Of a stretch of 64,000 nt of DNA, positions 35,755-46,000 are shown piece after piece. The stretch spans positions 90,804,903 through 90,868,902 of the forward strand of contig OX235262.1 of the NCBI GenBank assembly GCA_944472135.2. Reading direction: 5' to 3'. The first letter of the stretch is position 1. Each line of letters starts with the position of its first letter. Position numbers and translations under genes: made by a program. A model generated the notes under the pieces. The model was not told the DNA's origin, did not search any database, and saw nothing but the letters and a program-made list of their open reading frames with translations. The DNA comes from Trichobilharzia regenti. Lineage: Eukaryota > Platyhelminthes > Trematoda > Strigeidida > Schistosomatidae.

Positions 35755-35945
35755 TAAATTTTCTCGTCGATTGATTCGACCCAAGTGCTTGGTCTCAAGT
35801 TGACATGTCGGCTTCTTGTGCAGTCACCATCCACCAATTAAATTCTAATTACATGCCCAAACGTCGTTGAAACACCTGCACAAGAAGCCGACATGTCGAC
35901 CTGAGACCGAGCACTTCGGCCCAATCAATCGACTGGAAAATCTTA
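35755..35945. repeat. Inverted repeat next to Sm-alpha copy
   Basis: Arms at about 35757-35825 and 35879-35945 pair with a few mismatches. The right arm reads CTGCACAAGAAGCCGACATG ... GAGCACTTCGG ... CAATCAATCGACTGGAAAAT. The same arms occur at 38345-38548, and a single arm at 18035-18125. Confidence 0.8.
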
Positions 35946-36033
35946 AATTAAATTAAACATTTAACTGAGTTTTTAAAATAAGATGCGTCCATCATTCGTA
36001 GTTGAATGAGTTTGTCCTATTTAAAAACAGCCT

Positions 36034-36230
36034 CTTTTTTTATTTATTTTTGATTACAGCTTGATTCCACACCGTATTTTTGGTACAAGTATGGAATTTT
36101 CAGCATGGATATCGGTAGCCCAAATTTCGCAGGCCGACCATAGATATCAAGGTGTGCATCGGCGCGGGCTCGAACCTCGGACCATGTGCATGGTCGGCGA
36201 GAGTCCTAACCACTGTGCCACCGACGCACA
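36034..36230 (-). repeat. tRNA-derived SINE (family B, body type 2)
   Basis: Minus strand: TGTGCGTCGGTGGCACAGTG, TTAGGACTCTCGCCGACC, box B GAGGTTCGAGCCCGCGCCG, then the type 2 body and an A-rich end (AATCAAAAATAAATAAAAAA). Small ORFs on both strands here are by-products of the repeat. Confidence 0.75.
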
Positions 36231-36499
36231 TACTGATAAGAACTATGAAAATTAACATTCTTCTTTCACGTTTAAGGATCACTAACTAATAACGGTGAGT
36301 GCTGTTGTTTGATATTACAAAACTGATGAGTTTATTATCGAAAGTAATTTTAATCAAACGTATTAACGTAGGATGAATTCAGTCGGTATTATAGAGCCAA
36401 ACTATAACTAAAATATTTCGATAGTATTGAATGTTTGAATGAAGGCTATAAATTATGACGAATAGTAGTGGTTGTAATAATAGTCAAAAGAAAAAAGCC

Positions 36500-36780
36500 A
36501 AGAGGTTTAAAGGGAAGAAGCACTCTTGGTGAGAAGACGAATCATCTATTCAAGTTTGGCCACGGTAGGAGCAGCGTCTGGACGTGTTCTTTTTGCATAC
36601 AAAGTTCCAGTCTAGTGGATCCTATTGCAACAGCTTCAGATATGTGTAGGAGACGTAGGCGAACTGTACGTGATAACAACTCCGGGATTTGGCATATAAC
36701 CCTGAAAGCTGTGTTGGCGTCGATGCGATGTCCAGTATCGACCAAGTGTGATAGGATCGAGCTTTTTATGCACTTAATTT
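36500..36780 (-). pseudogene. Penelope-like element fragment (GIY-YIG C-terminal part)
   Basis: On the minus strand the frame reads SHLVDTGHRIDANTAFRVI, and later LCMQKEHVQTLLLPW. This parallels RHLSDTGHTVEISQVFKI and LCMHKDSVTNLSLPW in the element at 9.1-9.3 kb. Only the tail of the endonuclease domain is present. Apparently intact for 67 residues but isolated. Confidence 0.7.
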
Positions 36781-36829
36781 ACCCCACCTCCTCCTCTTCT
36801 CCACTTCATTCAAACATTCTCTAAATACT

Positions 36830-38126
36830 ATCAAATTTTCCATTTACACTATCCGGACTAAAATATTTGACAGTCTTGGCGACATTTATAACGCATACCC
36901 ACCTTGATGGATTTTACAAAACAGATGAATGTAAAATTTTTCAAAATGTTGAGAATTTACTAACCAGTACCTTGGCACTCTTCTGCTTGGTGCCTACTTA
37001 AGTGTATACCTACTGAAAACACAAATCCGTCTGTCTTTCTTTATCAAATGGCAAACACACTGTATTTTCTCTTTGTTATTGATCAATTATGAACCGTTTT
37101 CCTGGAAATTTTGTTTATTCACACTTCGGAAAAGAGCTACAACTTCTTTTACTGCTACAATTCAACTGGTTTCCTAGTTGTTGTTGTTTTTTTAAATTAA
37201 TGTACGTCATTTTGTTAAATTACTGGAAGTAAACTGAACAGGTTAATCATGCTCGTTGTACTCTCCATAGATGAGACAGCTGAGGTACAAACATATTAGC
37301 AACTAGGTGATTTACTGTACTAGCCAGTTATATGCCTGGGGAAAACAACAACAAGAAACCTTATCGTTGAATCTCTTATATCAAGAATACAGTTAAGTTA
37401 CCATTTCTAAGGTTTCTACTCTTTATCATGAAGATTTAAAAACTGTAGTCACATTATAATGTGTATTATATACTTTCATCATCACTGGATTAGTAATTAT
37501 CCCAAAAGGAGTTCTTAAACATCATGTGACTTTTGTTTTCATTTACTTGTACTGTAAAATGAAATATCAACGTCCCCCACTGATTACATAACCTACATAT
37601 TGGACGGTGGATAAAAATGCCACTGTCAAGCAACACAGATTTCTAATTTATTAAGCAATGAGCTACAACTACTGTGAAAAAGCTAGTGAGTGAGTGATAT
37701 TAACCTGTTGATTTGAAACCCTAACCCACTGAATGGCAGTTGATTGCTGAAGTTAACGAAGTTAGCGCGATTATGATGAAAATCGGAAGAATATGAAATA
37801 GACCAGAATATATCATTTTGCAGTAGAATAATTAAAATTCCACAAAAAGAAATTGTCTGTGTAGATTAGTGAAATATAATCTCTTCGGTAGACGACTTAC
37901 ATTTCGCTTCGTATTATTTCATACTCATATATTTAGGAGGATTAAAACATTTTAGTGCAATATTTGAGATTTTATTTATGCATAGGCGAATCTGTGTACT
38001 CACGTCTGACATATAAATAAGATGCATGAGACAGGCTTCCAAGAGCAACTTAAACGAACTCTTTAGTTCACACTGTTACACTATCATATATGGCACAGAA
38101 GTTGAAAATAAATAGAATGTTGAATA
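36830..38126. other. No gene recognised
   Basis: AT-rich intergenic sequence. No exon, repeat shared with the rest of the window, or RNA gene was recognised. Confidence 0.4.
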
Positions 38127-38345
38127 CAATTGGTGGATGGTGGCTAGCAGTGGAATCCAGGATGCGCATTTCGTCCTATTTGGGACTCGTCATCTGGATA
38201 TACCTGCATTTCTCAGTGAGTGATGATGTTCCCAAGACTCGAACTCAGTTCCCATAGTTTCAAACAACAAAGCGTTATCCACTAGACCACTTGGGCCACG
38301 AGAGCCACCTCTTGTGCAACGGGTCATATTAATTATTGAATTGAA
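38127..38345 (-). repeat. Sm-alpha-like SINE with near-consensus hammerhead
   Basis: Minus strand: GTGGCTCTCGTGGCCCAAGT head, GGTCTAGTGGATAACGC (box A region), GAGTTCGAGTCTTGGG (box B), then TATCCAGATGACGAGTCCC, AAATAGGACGAAATGCGC and ATCCTGGATTCCACTGC. This is the copy closest to the published schistosome hammerhead type as I recall it, but the first core base is A (ATGACGA), which should abolish cleavage. Confidence 0.8.
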
Positions 38346-38548
38346 TTTTTGATTTTCCCGTCGATTGATTGGACCGAAGTGCTCGGTCTCAGGTTGACAT
38401 GTCGGCTTCTTGTGCAGATGCTCCGACCATCCACCAATTGTACACCAATTAAATACCCAGACATCGTCGAAGCATCTGCACAAGAAGCCGACATGTCAAC
38501 CTGAGACCGAGCACTTCGGTCCAATCAATCGACGGGAAAATCAAAAAT
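38345..38548. repeat. 78-bp perfect inverted repeat adjoining Sm-alpha copy
   Basis: Arm 38345-38422 (ATTTTTGATTTTCCCGTCG ... TTGTGCAGATGCT) and arm 38471-38548 (AGCATCTGCACAAGAAGCC ... GGGAAAATCAAAAAT) are reverse complements along their full length, with a 48-bp spacer. The spacer contains ATCCACCAATTGTACACC. The minus-strand ORF at 38190-38483 is a by-product. Confidence 0.88.
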
Positions 38549-38549
38549 C

Positions 38550-39383
38550 CAATTCAAGAATGTTGAATACCCTGAACTGTGTATTTCCTCTGATCACCTT
38601 TCCTGGTCTTCCGACGTCATGTTATTTTCCAAGAAAATATTTCGTTTGACGTTCTACGTAAGGAAGTTAGGACGATCTGGTATCATTCCCTCTCCACCGT
38701 TAGTTTTTCTTTTAGTTCTTGTATTCTGCCTATACTTCTTTACTGCTCCCCCTTAGTCATGTAGTAGTCATGCCATGTACAGCTTGATTGCCTAACTAGC
38801 ACTATTCCAAATATTTCAATTTAACAGAAAGAAATTTAATACAAATTTCTGGGGTTAATTTCTTTAATACAGAAGTCAAAGGCAGTTACAAACAGTTCTC
38901 ATTAAATGCTTTCATTTTAGTCAGGTATAAGAAATTTTTTTGAAATTCTCTTTCAGCATTTTGTAGTTGTATTTTGCATTAGACTCAATCCATTTATCCG
39001 AAAACAGCATCTTGTAAAAACAAGATACTAAAAATCCCAGTTCCCCTTCGCTTAGAATTATAAATTTTATAAATACGAGATAAACATGAAAGGCGGTCGC
39101 GAAAAATAGGTATATAGTTTATTACTACTTAGTTGAACTAAGTAGGCTGTAGTGAACGATGCAAAAAATAACTGTCGTACTTTAGAGAAGTGTGAACACA
39201 CAATCTACTGAAGCTATAGTGGACAACCACTGTAGAGTTGCGAATACTCGATTAATTGGTAGCCTCATCAGAAAATCGTCGTCTCACTAAAACAAAAACG
39301 CACTACAAATTCAAGTAAGCACCAGTGATTTATTAGTAGTATTTAGAATAACGGTTAATGCTCCCGTTAAAGTTTAGCACTGG
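38550..39383. other. No gene recognised
   Basis: AT-rich sequence between the palindrome and the miniature LTR element. No supported feature. Confidence 0.4.
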
Positions 39384-39700
39384 TGTGGTGAGAGCAGGCT
39401 GCTAGCCGATTGGTTGGCACTAATCTACGTTAAGGTCTAGGTCACTAATATGGGCCGTGAACAAGCCTGAGTCAACAACCAATCACAGCAACGTTAACGT
39501 GGCAAAATATGATTCGCAGAGAGAACTCTATTTGTCAAGGAATCCCGAAACAACCAATCAGAAGCCTGCGTTTGTCTACCTAAACAACCAATCAGATGAC
39601 TGCGCTTGTCTATAATAATGTTGTCTGAAATATGTATAAATACGTGTTGATTTTCATAATAAAACGATCTGTTGCCTGGCCTTTGTCTTCTGTTGTTACA
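39384..39700 (+). repeat. 5' LTR of miniature element, with TATA box and poly(A) signal
   Basis: 317 bp with TG...CA ends. TATAAATA at 39635-39642 and AATAAA at 39658-39663 are properly spaced for transcription start and RNA 3' end formation within the LTR. CCAATCA elements recur at about 39477, 39555 and 39588. Confidence 0.88.
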
Positions 39701-40122
39701 TTTGGTGTCGCTGCCTACCGACAAATGAAAAGCCTATACCCTGCAGTTTTTGATGGAGACATATGGATCTTCGGGCAGGACTTCAAGGCTTCTGCGCAGT
39801 TGAGTGGCGTTCAAGATCTGTCAGCGATGGAGCTGCTACTTGAGACGCTGCTGGGAGGTCGGGCGAAAGCAGCATATGAAGGTGTGGGCCGAAGTATGGA
39901 CGAATGTTCGACAGGGTCAGGCAAACAGTTTCCAAAGTGGGAAGGACCATATATGGTCACTTCGAGATGGGGTTACGCAGACACAGTCGCAATGGCGAAC
40001 AATGAGAGGCGCGTGAACGTCAGCGAGCTCCAGAAATGGATACAGCGAGACAAGCCAACGATGACGCCTGCACCAAGTAGATCAAGCCGACTTCAGTCGC
40101 ACGTATTTGACGGGGGGACGAG
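39701..40122 (+). pseudogene. Chimeric Gag-start / integrase-end ORF of miniature element
   Basis: An open frame runs through the whole interior (the longer frame 39632-40144 extends into both LTRs). Its first part, RQMKSLYPAVFDGDIW then FGQDFKASAQLSGVQDL, resembles the start of a Gag protein. From about 39926 it reads FPKWEGPYMVTSRWGYADT and RRVNVSELQKWIQ, which resembles the C-terminal end of a retroviral-type integrase. I infer a large in-frame deletion between gag and the end of pol. The short ORF has no catalytic motif. Confidence 0.7.
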
Positions 40123-40439
40123 TGTGGTGAGAGCAGGCTGCTAGCCGATTGGTTGGCACTAATCTACGTTAAGGTCTAGGTCACTAATATGGGCCGTGAA
40201 CAAGCCTGAGTCAACAACCAATCACAGCAAAGTTAACGTGGCAAAATATGATTCGCAGAGAGAACTCTATTTGTCAAGGAATCCCGAAACAACCAATCAG
40301 AAGCCTGCGTTTGTCTACCTAAACAACCAATCAGATGACTGCGCTTGTCTATAATAATGTTGTCTGAAATATGTATAAATACGTGTTGATTTTCATAATA
40401 AAACGATCTGTTGCCTGGCCTTTGTCTTCTGTTGTTACA
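40123..40439 (+). repeat. 3' LTR of miniature element
   Basis: 317 bp, virtually identical to 39384-39700. It is preceded by the purine tract ending at 40122 and followed by the target duplication CTGG. Confidence 0.9.
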
Positions 40440-40925
40440 CTGGCATCGTGAAATAACAAGAGCTGTTTTCATATCCAAGAATACAAAGTCCTTATGGAGC
40501 GATCAAATCGAAAGCCCATCGACAAATCTATTCAACTAAAGAAAAAAACATCTTACAAATGGAAGAAACTTGATGTAGATTTTCTATATGTATTCTCTGA
40601 TAGCACTACATTGATTGTTAGACTATGATAAGCTATGTATAACACGCATGCTTAATTCCAAATAGCTTTCTTTAAAGCCCAGCAATCATTGTAAAACGCA
40701 AGGTTCACTAGCTTCACAACACTTCATACATCGTATCTAAATATTCTTCATGAGGAAAACTTTTCGTCGATGATGCTGCCACCTGAGAGAAGTAGAATGG
40801 TGGTTATTACATGAGGCGGCAGTATCATTAGTTCTATGGGATAAACATTTGTTGATTGTCATCACTCCTTCATTTTATCCCACAGATCACACAGTTTGTT
40901 GATTCGATATTTTATTACAGATGAA
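40440..40925. other. No gene recognised
   Basis: AT-rich sequence between the miniature LTR element and the next retrotransposon fragment. No supported feature. Confidence 0.4.
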
Positions 40926-41835
40926 ACGTACCACCCAACAAGTAAAAATCAGGTTGTAATTCCAAACAGTGACACTGAAGTAATTCAACTTAAGTTTGTG
41001 TACCTGGGTAGTTGTGTGAATACTGGCGGAGGGGTGACGGATGAGATCTCCAACCGTATAATGAAGGCTAGGGTGGCATACATCAACTTGAGCCACCTCT
41101 GGCGCCGTCGCGACGTTAGCCTGGCTGTCAAAAGTCGGGTATACAATGCTTCGGTGCGGGTTGTCTTGCTCTACGCCTGTGAAACCTGGCCTCTCCGAGC
41201 TGAGGATGAGTGGCGACTCTGCGTGCTCGATCACCGCTGTCTCCGCAGGATTGCTTGCGTTCAATGGCATCATCGCGTGAGTAGATCTAAGGTTCGGCGG
41301 CATGTGTTTGAACACAGTGGAGATCACCATTCATTGAGTGTCGTCATCTGGAAGCACCGGCTCCGGTGGCTTGAACATGCGCTGCGAATGTCATCCCAGA
41401 GGCTTCCGTACAGTTCTCTGTTCGCTAGCCAGCCCTGGGATGGGATGGAAAAGGCGGAGAGGTGGTCAATCCATGACGTGGCGTCGTGGGATGAAGGATT
41501 TTCGTGCTAGATTAGCATCGGTAGGTGTGTCACGACTCCCTGGTCGGGGTCCGCGAGATAGCTCGAATCGACGGCTCGAAACGTTATCAGATATGGCCAA
41601 GAATCGTAATTAATGGTGAACGTGTTGCAATTTCCTTCTTTCTTCCCCTCCCGATGATAGTTAACGAATACTGTTTGAACTTGTTAAGCATGACTGTTTT
41701 CCTTCCAGATGAAGTTCTTTATCCGTTCTCTGCTTATATTTTTTTCTTTTGATCTATGTTGTTTTATTATTATTGTGTGGCGCATCCTTCTTGGTGCCAT
41801 ATTGTACCAAGTTTTTATGCGTTTAAATAAATAAA
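40926..41835 (+). pseudogene. Non-LTR retrotransposon 3' part (family S, SR2/RTE-like)
   Basis: Open for about 200 residues in one frame (40896-41510): FVYLGSCVNTGGGVTDEISN, RIMKARVAYINLSHLWRRR, VLLYACETWPLRAEDEWRL, LDHRCLRRIACVQW and KHRLRWLEHALRMSSQRLP. This is the domain after the reverse transcriptase in schistosome APE-type non-LTR elements. A frameshift near 41400 moves the remainder to another frame (RRGGQSMTWRRGMKD). A 3' UTR with GTGTGGCGCATCCTTCTTGG runs to TTTAAATAAATAAATAAGC at about 41835. It is 5'-truncated, lying downstream of the eIF2B epsilon 3' end in the opposite orientation. Confidence 0.8.
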
Positions 41836-42159
41836 TAAGCTTAAACTGAAAACATCTAAATGTGACTGATTTCGGCAATCTAAACGGTAATCTATCCCTA
41901 TAAATATGCTGGTTGATGTATTTCTTGTGGCGCAAACATCTGAAAGGCGAGATGTCACTATTAATGCTACTTCAAATCGGTAGAACAAAATACAACTGAA
42001 TAATTTCAAAGTAATAGGGTCTAAAAGAAGTTCACTCCTCTCCGTCTTTCCTTTATTTTACATTAATACTACGCATAGTAAAAATATAATTCGATTAACA
42101 TACAAAGAAAATAAAGATACTTTACAATGTTCAAGCCACTAGAATGCTTATCATCACTG

Positions 42160-43020
42160 TCAGTCATCATCATCTTCCTCTTCTTCAGCTTGTTCAAGCC
42201 AGTCAAGAAAGGGTTTAATCTTTTCCCTTAATGACTTAGTCTTGTCGGCAATATCCTCGTCAAGTAAAAGTGGTGAATTGTCTTTCCACCACCAGATATC
42301 ATCTTCTAAAACTAAATCACAATCATAGAGTGTATGAATAATAGACATAGAAGAGGCAAATATTAACGGATCATAGCATGCTGCGTCTTCAACAGCTTGA
42401 AGATAAATTCGACCAGTATGCTGAAAACCTGACATACACGACGATAAGACACTCTTGAACTTGGACAGAAATTTACGCAAGCTTGTAATGAATTCTACAA
42501 CACTACTTTTACTGCAATCATTTTGTGCTTCTGAAGAAAGATGATCCCGAGTTAAATCCAATAAGGCCTTTGATAGTAAAAAGCCAAAATCCTCAATGGG
42601 CACATTATAAGCATGTTTCAATGAATTCACTTCAAGTATCATAGTTTCAGCAGGATATGAATGTCGTTCACCACGTTCTAAAGTTCGTTTGAATTCAGTA
42701 ATTATGAATTTTTCTGATTGTTCATCGTCAACATCACTATCGATTTTTGATGTCTCTTTCGACTGACAGTCTACATCTCCATCACTGTCTATTATATCGC
42801 TAGTTAAACGACGTGGTTTGCTAGACCTGCCGGAATGCATTTCACTGGTTCGACTGTAACTACGCCTTTGATTCATTTTTTGTCGACGTGTTTTAGCTGC
42901 ATGCTTAATTCGATCCCAAGCTGTCTCCCATAAGCAAGAGTTTACCAGTGCACTATTTGACGATAAATGTAATGGACTAGATTTTGTATCCTCTCCAGAA
43001 AGATTTTCCATGGAACCACT
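42160..43020 (-). CDS. eIF2B epsilon exon 3 (W2 domain, stop)
   Basis: 861 bases including TGA. Acceptor TTGTTGTTGTACCAG precedes SGSMENLSGED. It holds SCLWETAWDRIKHAAKTRR, an acidic stretch, and the C-terminal HEAT domain with the aromatic/acidic end WWWKDNSP and FLDWLEQAEEEEDDDD that contacts eIF2 beta and gamma. A candidate poly(A) signal AATAAA is at 42057-42052, about 100 bases past the stop. The upstream ATG-TTG-TTG-TAC in the open frame is intron sequence. Confidence 0.92.
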   Translation of the reverse strand, partial: SGSMENLSGEDTKSSPLHLSSNSALVNSCLWETAWDRIKHAAKTRRQKMNQRRSYSRTSEMHSGRSSKPRRLTSDIIDSDGDVDCQSKETSKIDSDVDDEQSEKFIITEFKRTLERGERHSYPAETMILEVNSLKHAYNVPIEDFGFLLSKALLDLTRDHLSSEAQNDCSKSSVVEFITSLRKFLSKFKSVLSSCMSGFQHTGRIYLQAVEDAACYDPLIFASSMSIIHTLYDCDLVLEDDIWWWKDNSPLLLDEDIADKTKSLREKIKPFLDWLEQAEEEEDDDD

Positions 43021-46000
43021 CTGGTACAACAACAAAAAAAAATTAGCAAAATATGTTTAAAAACTCATAAAAAATTGCTATCAAAAGCAACCAGTAAACA
43101 ATCAAAACAAGCTATGAGTGAAATATTTAAGAAGACATCATATTCACATAGAGCGACTACAGTGCGAAGGCTTAACCTGTATTTTCCTCCTTTAAGCATA
43201 ACAACTTTGATGGTTATATTCCTTTCCAATTGCTCACATATAAGACTAAGGTCAGTAAGCAGACGAATCAGCTAAACACTAGTTTGACCAGTTAAGTAAT
43301 ATTCTTTTGACTGTGACAATGTGTTGAATGACTGTTTCAATCACCTTACAACTAAATATTCATTGTTTTTAAATCGACTGCAATAACACAACACGAATGA
43401 TTCTTCTAACCATGAATTCTTGACTTCTCTTCAGCTGATGCTTTAGTTGAATTCGTGAGTATTGCTATCTTGCTTATTTAAGTTGAATACAATTACCAAC
43501 CGAAAGATATTGTATCATCCAGTCTAGTAGAAACAGAAAATGTGACATACACATAGTCGATGGACCACAGCTGATTATCATGAAGTGAGTTTTTTACAAT
43601 ATGTGAATGTTGCTCAACAACCACTAGCGATTCCAAACAGTTGGCAGTGAACCACACTGCCTATTGTGTGAAGGCTAGTCATACTACCTGGTTGTTTGAA
43701 CCTCAGTAGATGGAGCGGGATTTAAGCCCATGACCTACTGGTTGAAAGTTGAGTGCCTAAACTAATGCGTAACAGCTCCACAGTTACAAGATACCAATTG
43801 GAGTAAAAAGTACATGAAACATAAGTTCACATATTAGTACAGTTCGTTTTAAGGAATAAATCTTTCCTACCTATGAAGCCGAGTGTAAAACTTAGATCTA
43901 ATCTAAATCCCCTTCGACAATATAAATGCTCTTCTATGTCAGTTCAGTTTCTTTCTCCGTAATCTACTAGGTCGCAGTCAGATGAACTTTGTGGAGATTT
44001 TTCTTTATAATAAACTACGTCTGCATATCGTCTCCGAGATTATCAGTTAATAACAATGATTGATATCTACAAATCCATATGGAAGTTGCTTACAGCTAAA
44101 GCACATAACAATCGGAAATAACCTACAATTGTTTAAAACTATTCACACTTTACATCAATGATTCAAGGTAGAGGTTAACAATGGTAAAAATCACGAATTA
44201 AAAAAAAAAACTAAGAACTGTATGAACATTAAAAGACGAGAAAATATTGTTATATGATATTAAAGTTTAAAAGAAAATAAAGCATCAAAAGTATCTTTGC
44301 CACAAAATTCTTAACTTATTCGTATTAACCAACAACTCGTGTGACCTCATGTGTTGGTATAGAATCTTCCGTTTGCCATTCTTAACCCTCTTTTAATCCA
44401 CTCTTGTGCAACCAGTATTGTACATATAATTCGACCAAAATGATACACTTCTCAATTACATCAAACAATAAAGATTCACTAAATCAACGATTGACTTACT
44501 AATTTCCACTAACTATCAATAAAGACTTAACTTAGATATGATGGAGATTTGTAGCTTGGGTGGATGATTTTGGGGTGGTTGTGTTCACTGAGCTGGATAG
44601 TTAATTCGCGAAGCTGTCATCGCCCTACTAGGCGACATCTTCAGCGCATACTTCAATTTGAAGTTAGCTTTTAGATTTCTTCACGAGTTTATTAATCATC
44701 TCTCCTGGTAACCTTGGATAGGATTGGTTGTTTTTTGTGTGTTTTCACACCTAGGCTACTTGTGTTGGAGCTGATTGTTTCTTTGACTTGAACTTTGACC
44801 CTTTATGTGTAAGGTTTCTTTCTTATCGGTTGATAAATTTTGTCTATCTCGATGTGTCTATTGATTGATGATTAGCTGGAATACCAGGCTTCTAAAAATT
44901 CTCTAGCATTCTTTTTGTTTCCTGTCTAATATTTGAACACTGTCCCAGCCGAATTGATGTCCGTGGTTATCTGTATGTAGTGACATGAGGAAATGGATGT
45001 CTTGTCTTTTAACGGCTAGCTGATGTTCGTGGATACGAAGACGAAGGGAACGTCCACTTTGACCAATGTAGTGTTTTTCGCACTTGTTACAATTTATTTT
45101 GTAGATGATGTCGGTTTTTTATCTTCTTTCGTTGTTGTGTCTTTTGGTTGACATAGAACTGAGTGAAGTGATTTTGTCGGTTTGTGTGCGACGTCAATTC
45201 CTAACGGTTTGACGAGTCTTGCAGTAATTTCTGAGATATCCTTTATATATGGAAGGGTGATTTTCTTTGTGCTTTCCTTGGGTGCTTTTGGTGTGATAGG
45301 TTGCCTTGGAGGTATATGTCTTTTGACGGAATTCCGTGGATTGAAGTATGCGCTGAAGATGTCGCCTAGTAGGGCGATGAAAGCTTTGCAAATTAACTAT
45401 CCAGCTCAGAGAACACAACCACATCGAAAAGACTTAACTTTGGCAAACTGCAACACATTCGAAATATATTAAAAAGAAATAAGTTCGTATAAAGTCCTCC
45501 ATTTTTTGATCAAATGTTTATAACAGGATGCGCTAATTAAATTGTTATGCTTAGTTTTTTAATTAACATGCAATACGCCGCATATAGTGACATGAGTGAC
45601 TACATCACTATAATTTTCAGACAACTTCCGAATGTAAAGGAAACCAAGACATCACACGAAATCACATGATAATGTAATAGCTTATACTCAGTTGCTTTCA
45701 CAATAGACAAAAATAGTGATTAATGTCACAAAGTGGGGGAGACATGTACGGCTTATGGAGGGTAATCCACTTTCTCGATAAATAATGTAAGCTGAAGTAG
45801 GATTTAGGAGTATGAGTCATATAGAGAAAGGTGTATGTTTATGACTGCAGTTTTCAGGATACTACGAGTCAGAAGTTAGAGACTGTTGTTTAAAACCTTT
45901 AAAATATTTCACAATGATGCGAATATATTTACTCTTTATAAACTGTAAAGTTATTAATATTTTATTATTTTTTATCTGATGGTTCTTTAATACTCATATT

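Larger units (their letters stand above)
39384..40439 (+). mobile_element. Miniature non-autonomous LTR retrotransposon (1,056 bp)
   Basis: Two 317-bp direct repeats (39384-39700 and 40123-40439) start TGTGGTGAGAGCAGGCTGC and end CTTCTGTTGTTACA, with one difference noticed (CAACGTTAACG against CAAAGTTAACG). A 4-bp target duplication CTGG flanks the whole (39380-39383 and 40440-40443). The interior is only 422 bp. It begins with a primer-binding-site candidate TGGTGTCGCTGCC and ends with a purine-rich tract ACGGGGGGACGAG. All cis signals of an LTR retrotransposon are there, but no reverse transcriptase. It would have to be moved by a relative's enzymes. Confidence 0.92.

Noticed and set aside
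36061..36282. Two opposing ORFs over 60 residues
   Set aside because: Both are translations of the tRNA-derived SINE at 36034-36230; the same peptides recur at other SINE copies.
38190..38649. Three overlapping ORFs
   Set aside because: They translate the two arms of the 78-bp palindrome and the Sm-alpha copy, which explains their shared peptide text.
39632..40144. 170-residue ORF as a host gene
   Set aside because: It begins and ends inside the two LTRs of the miniature element; its middle reads as gag and integrase pieces.
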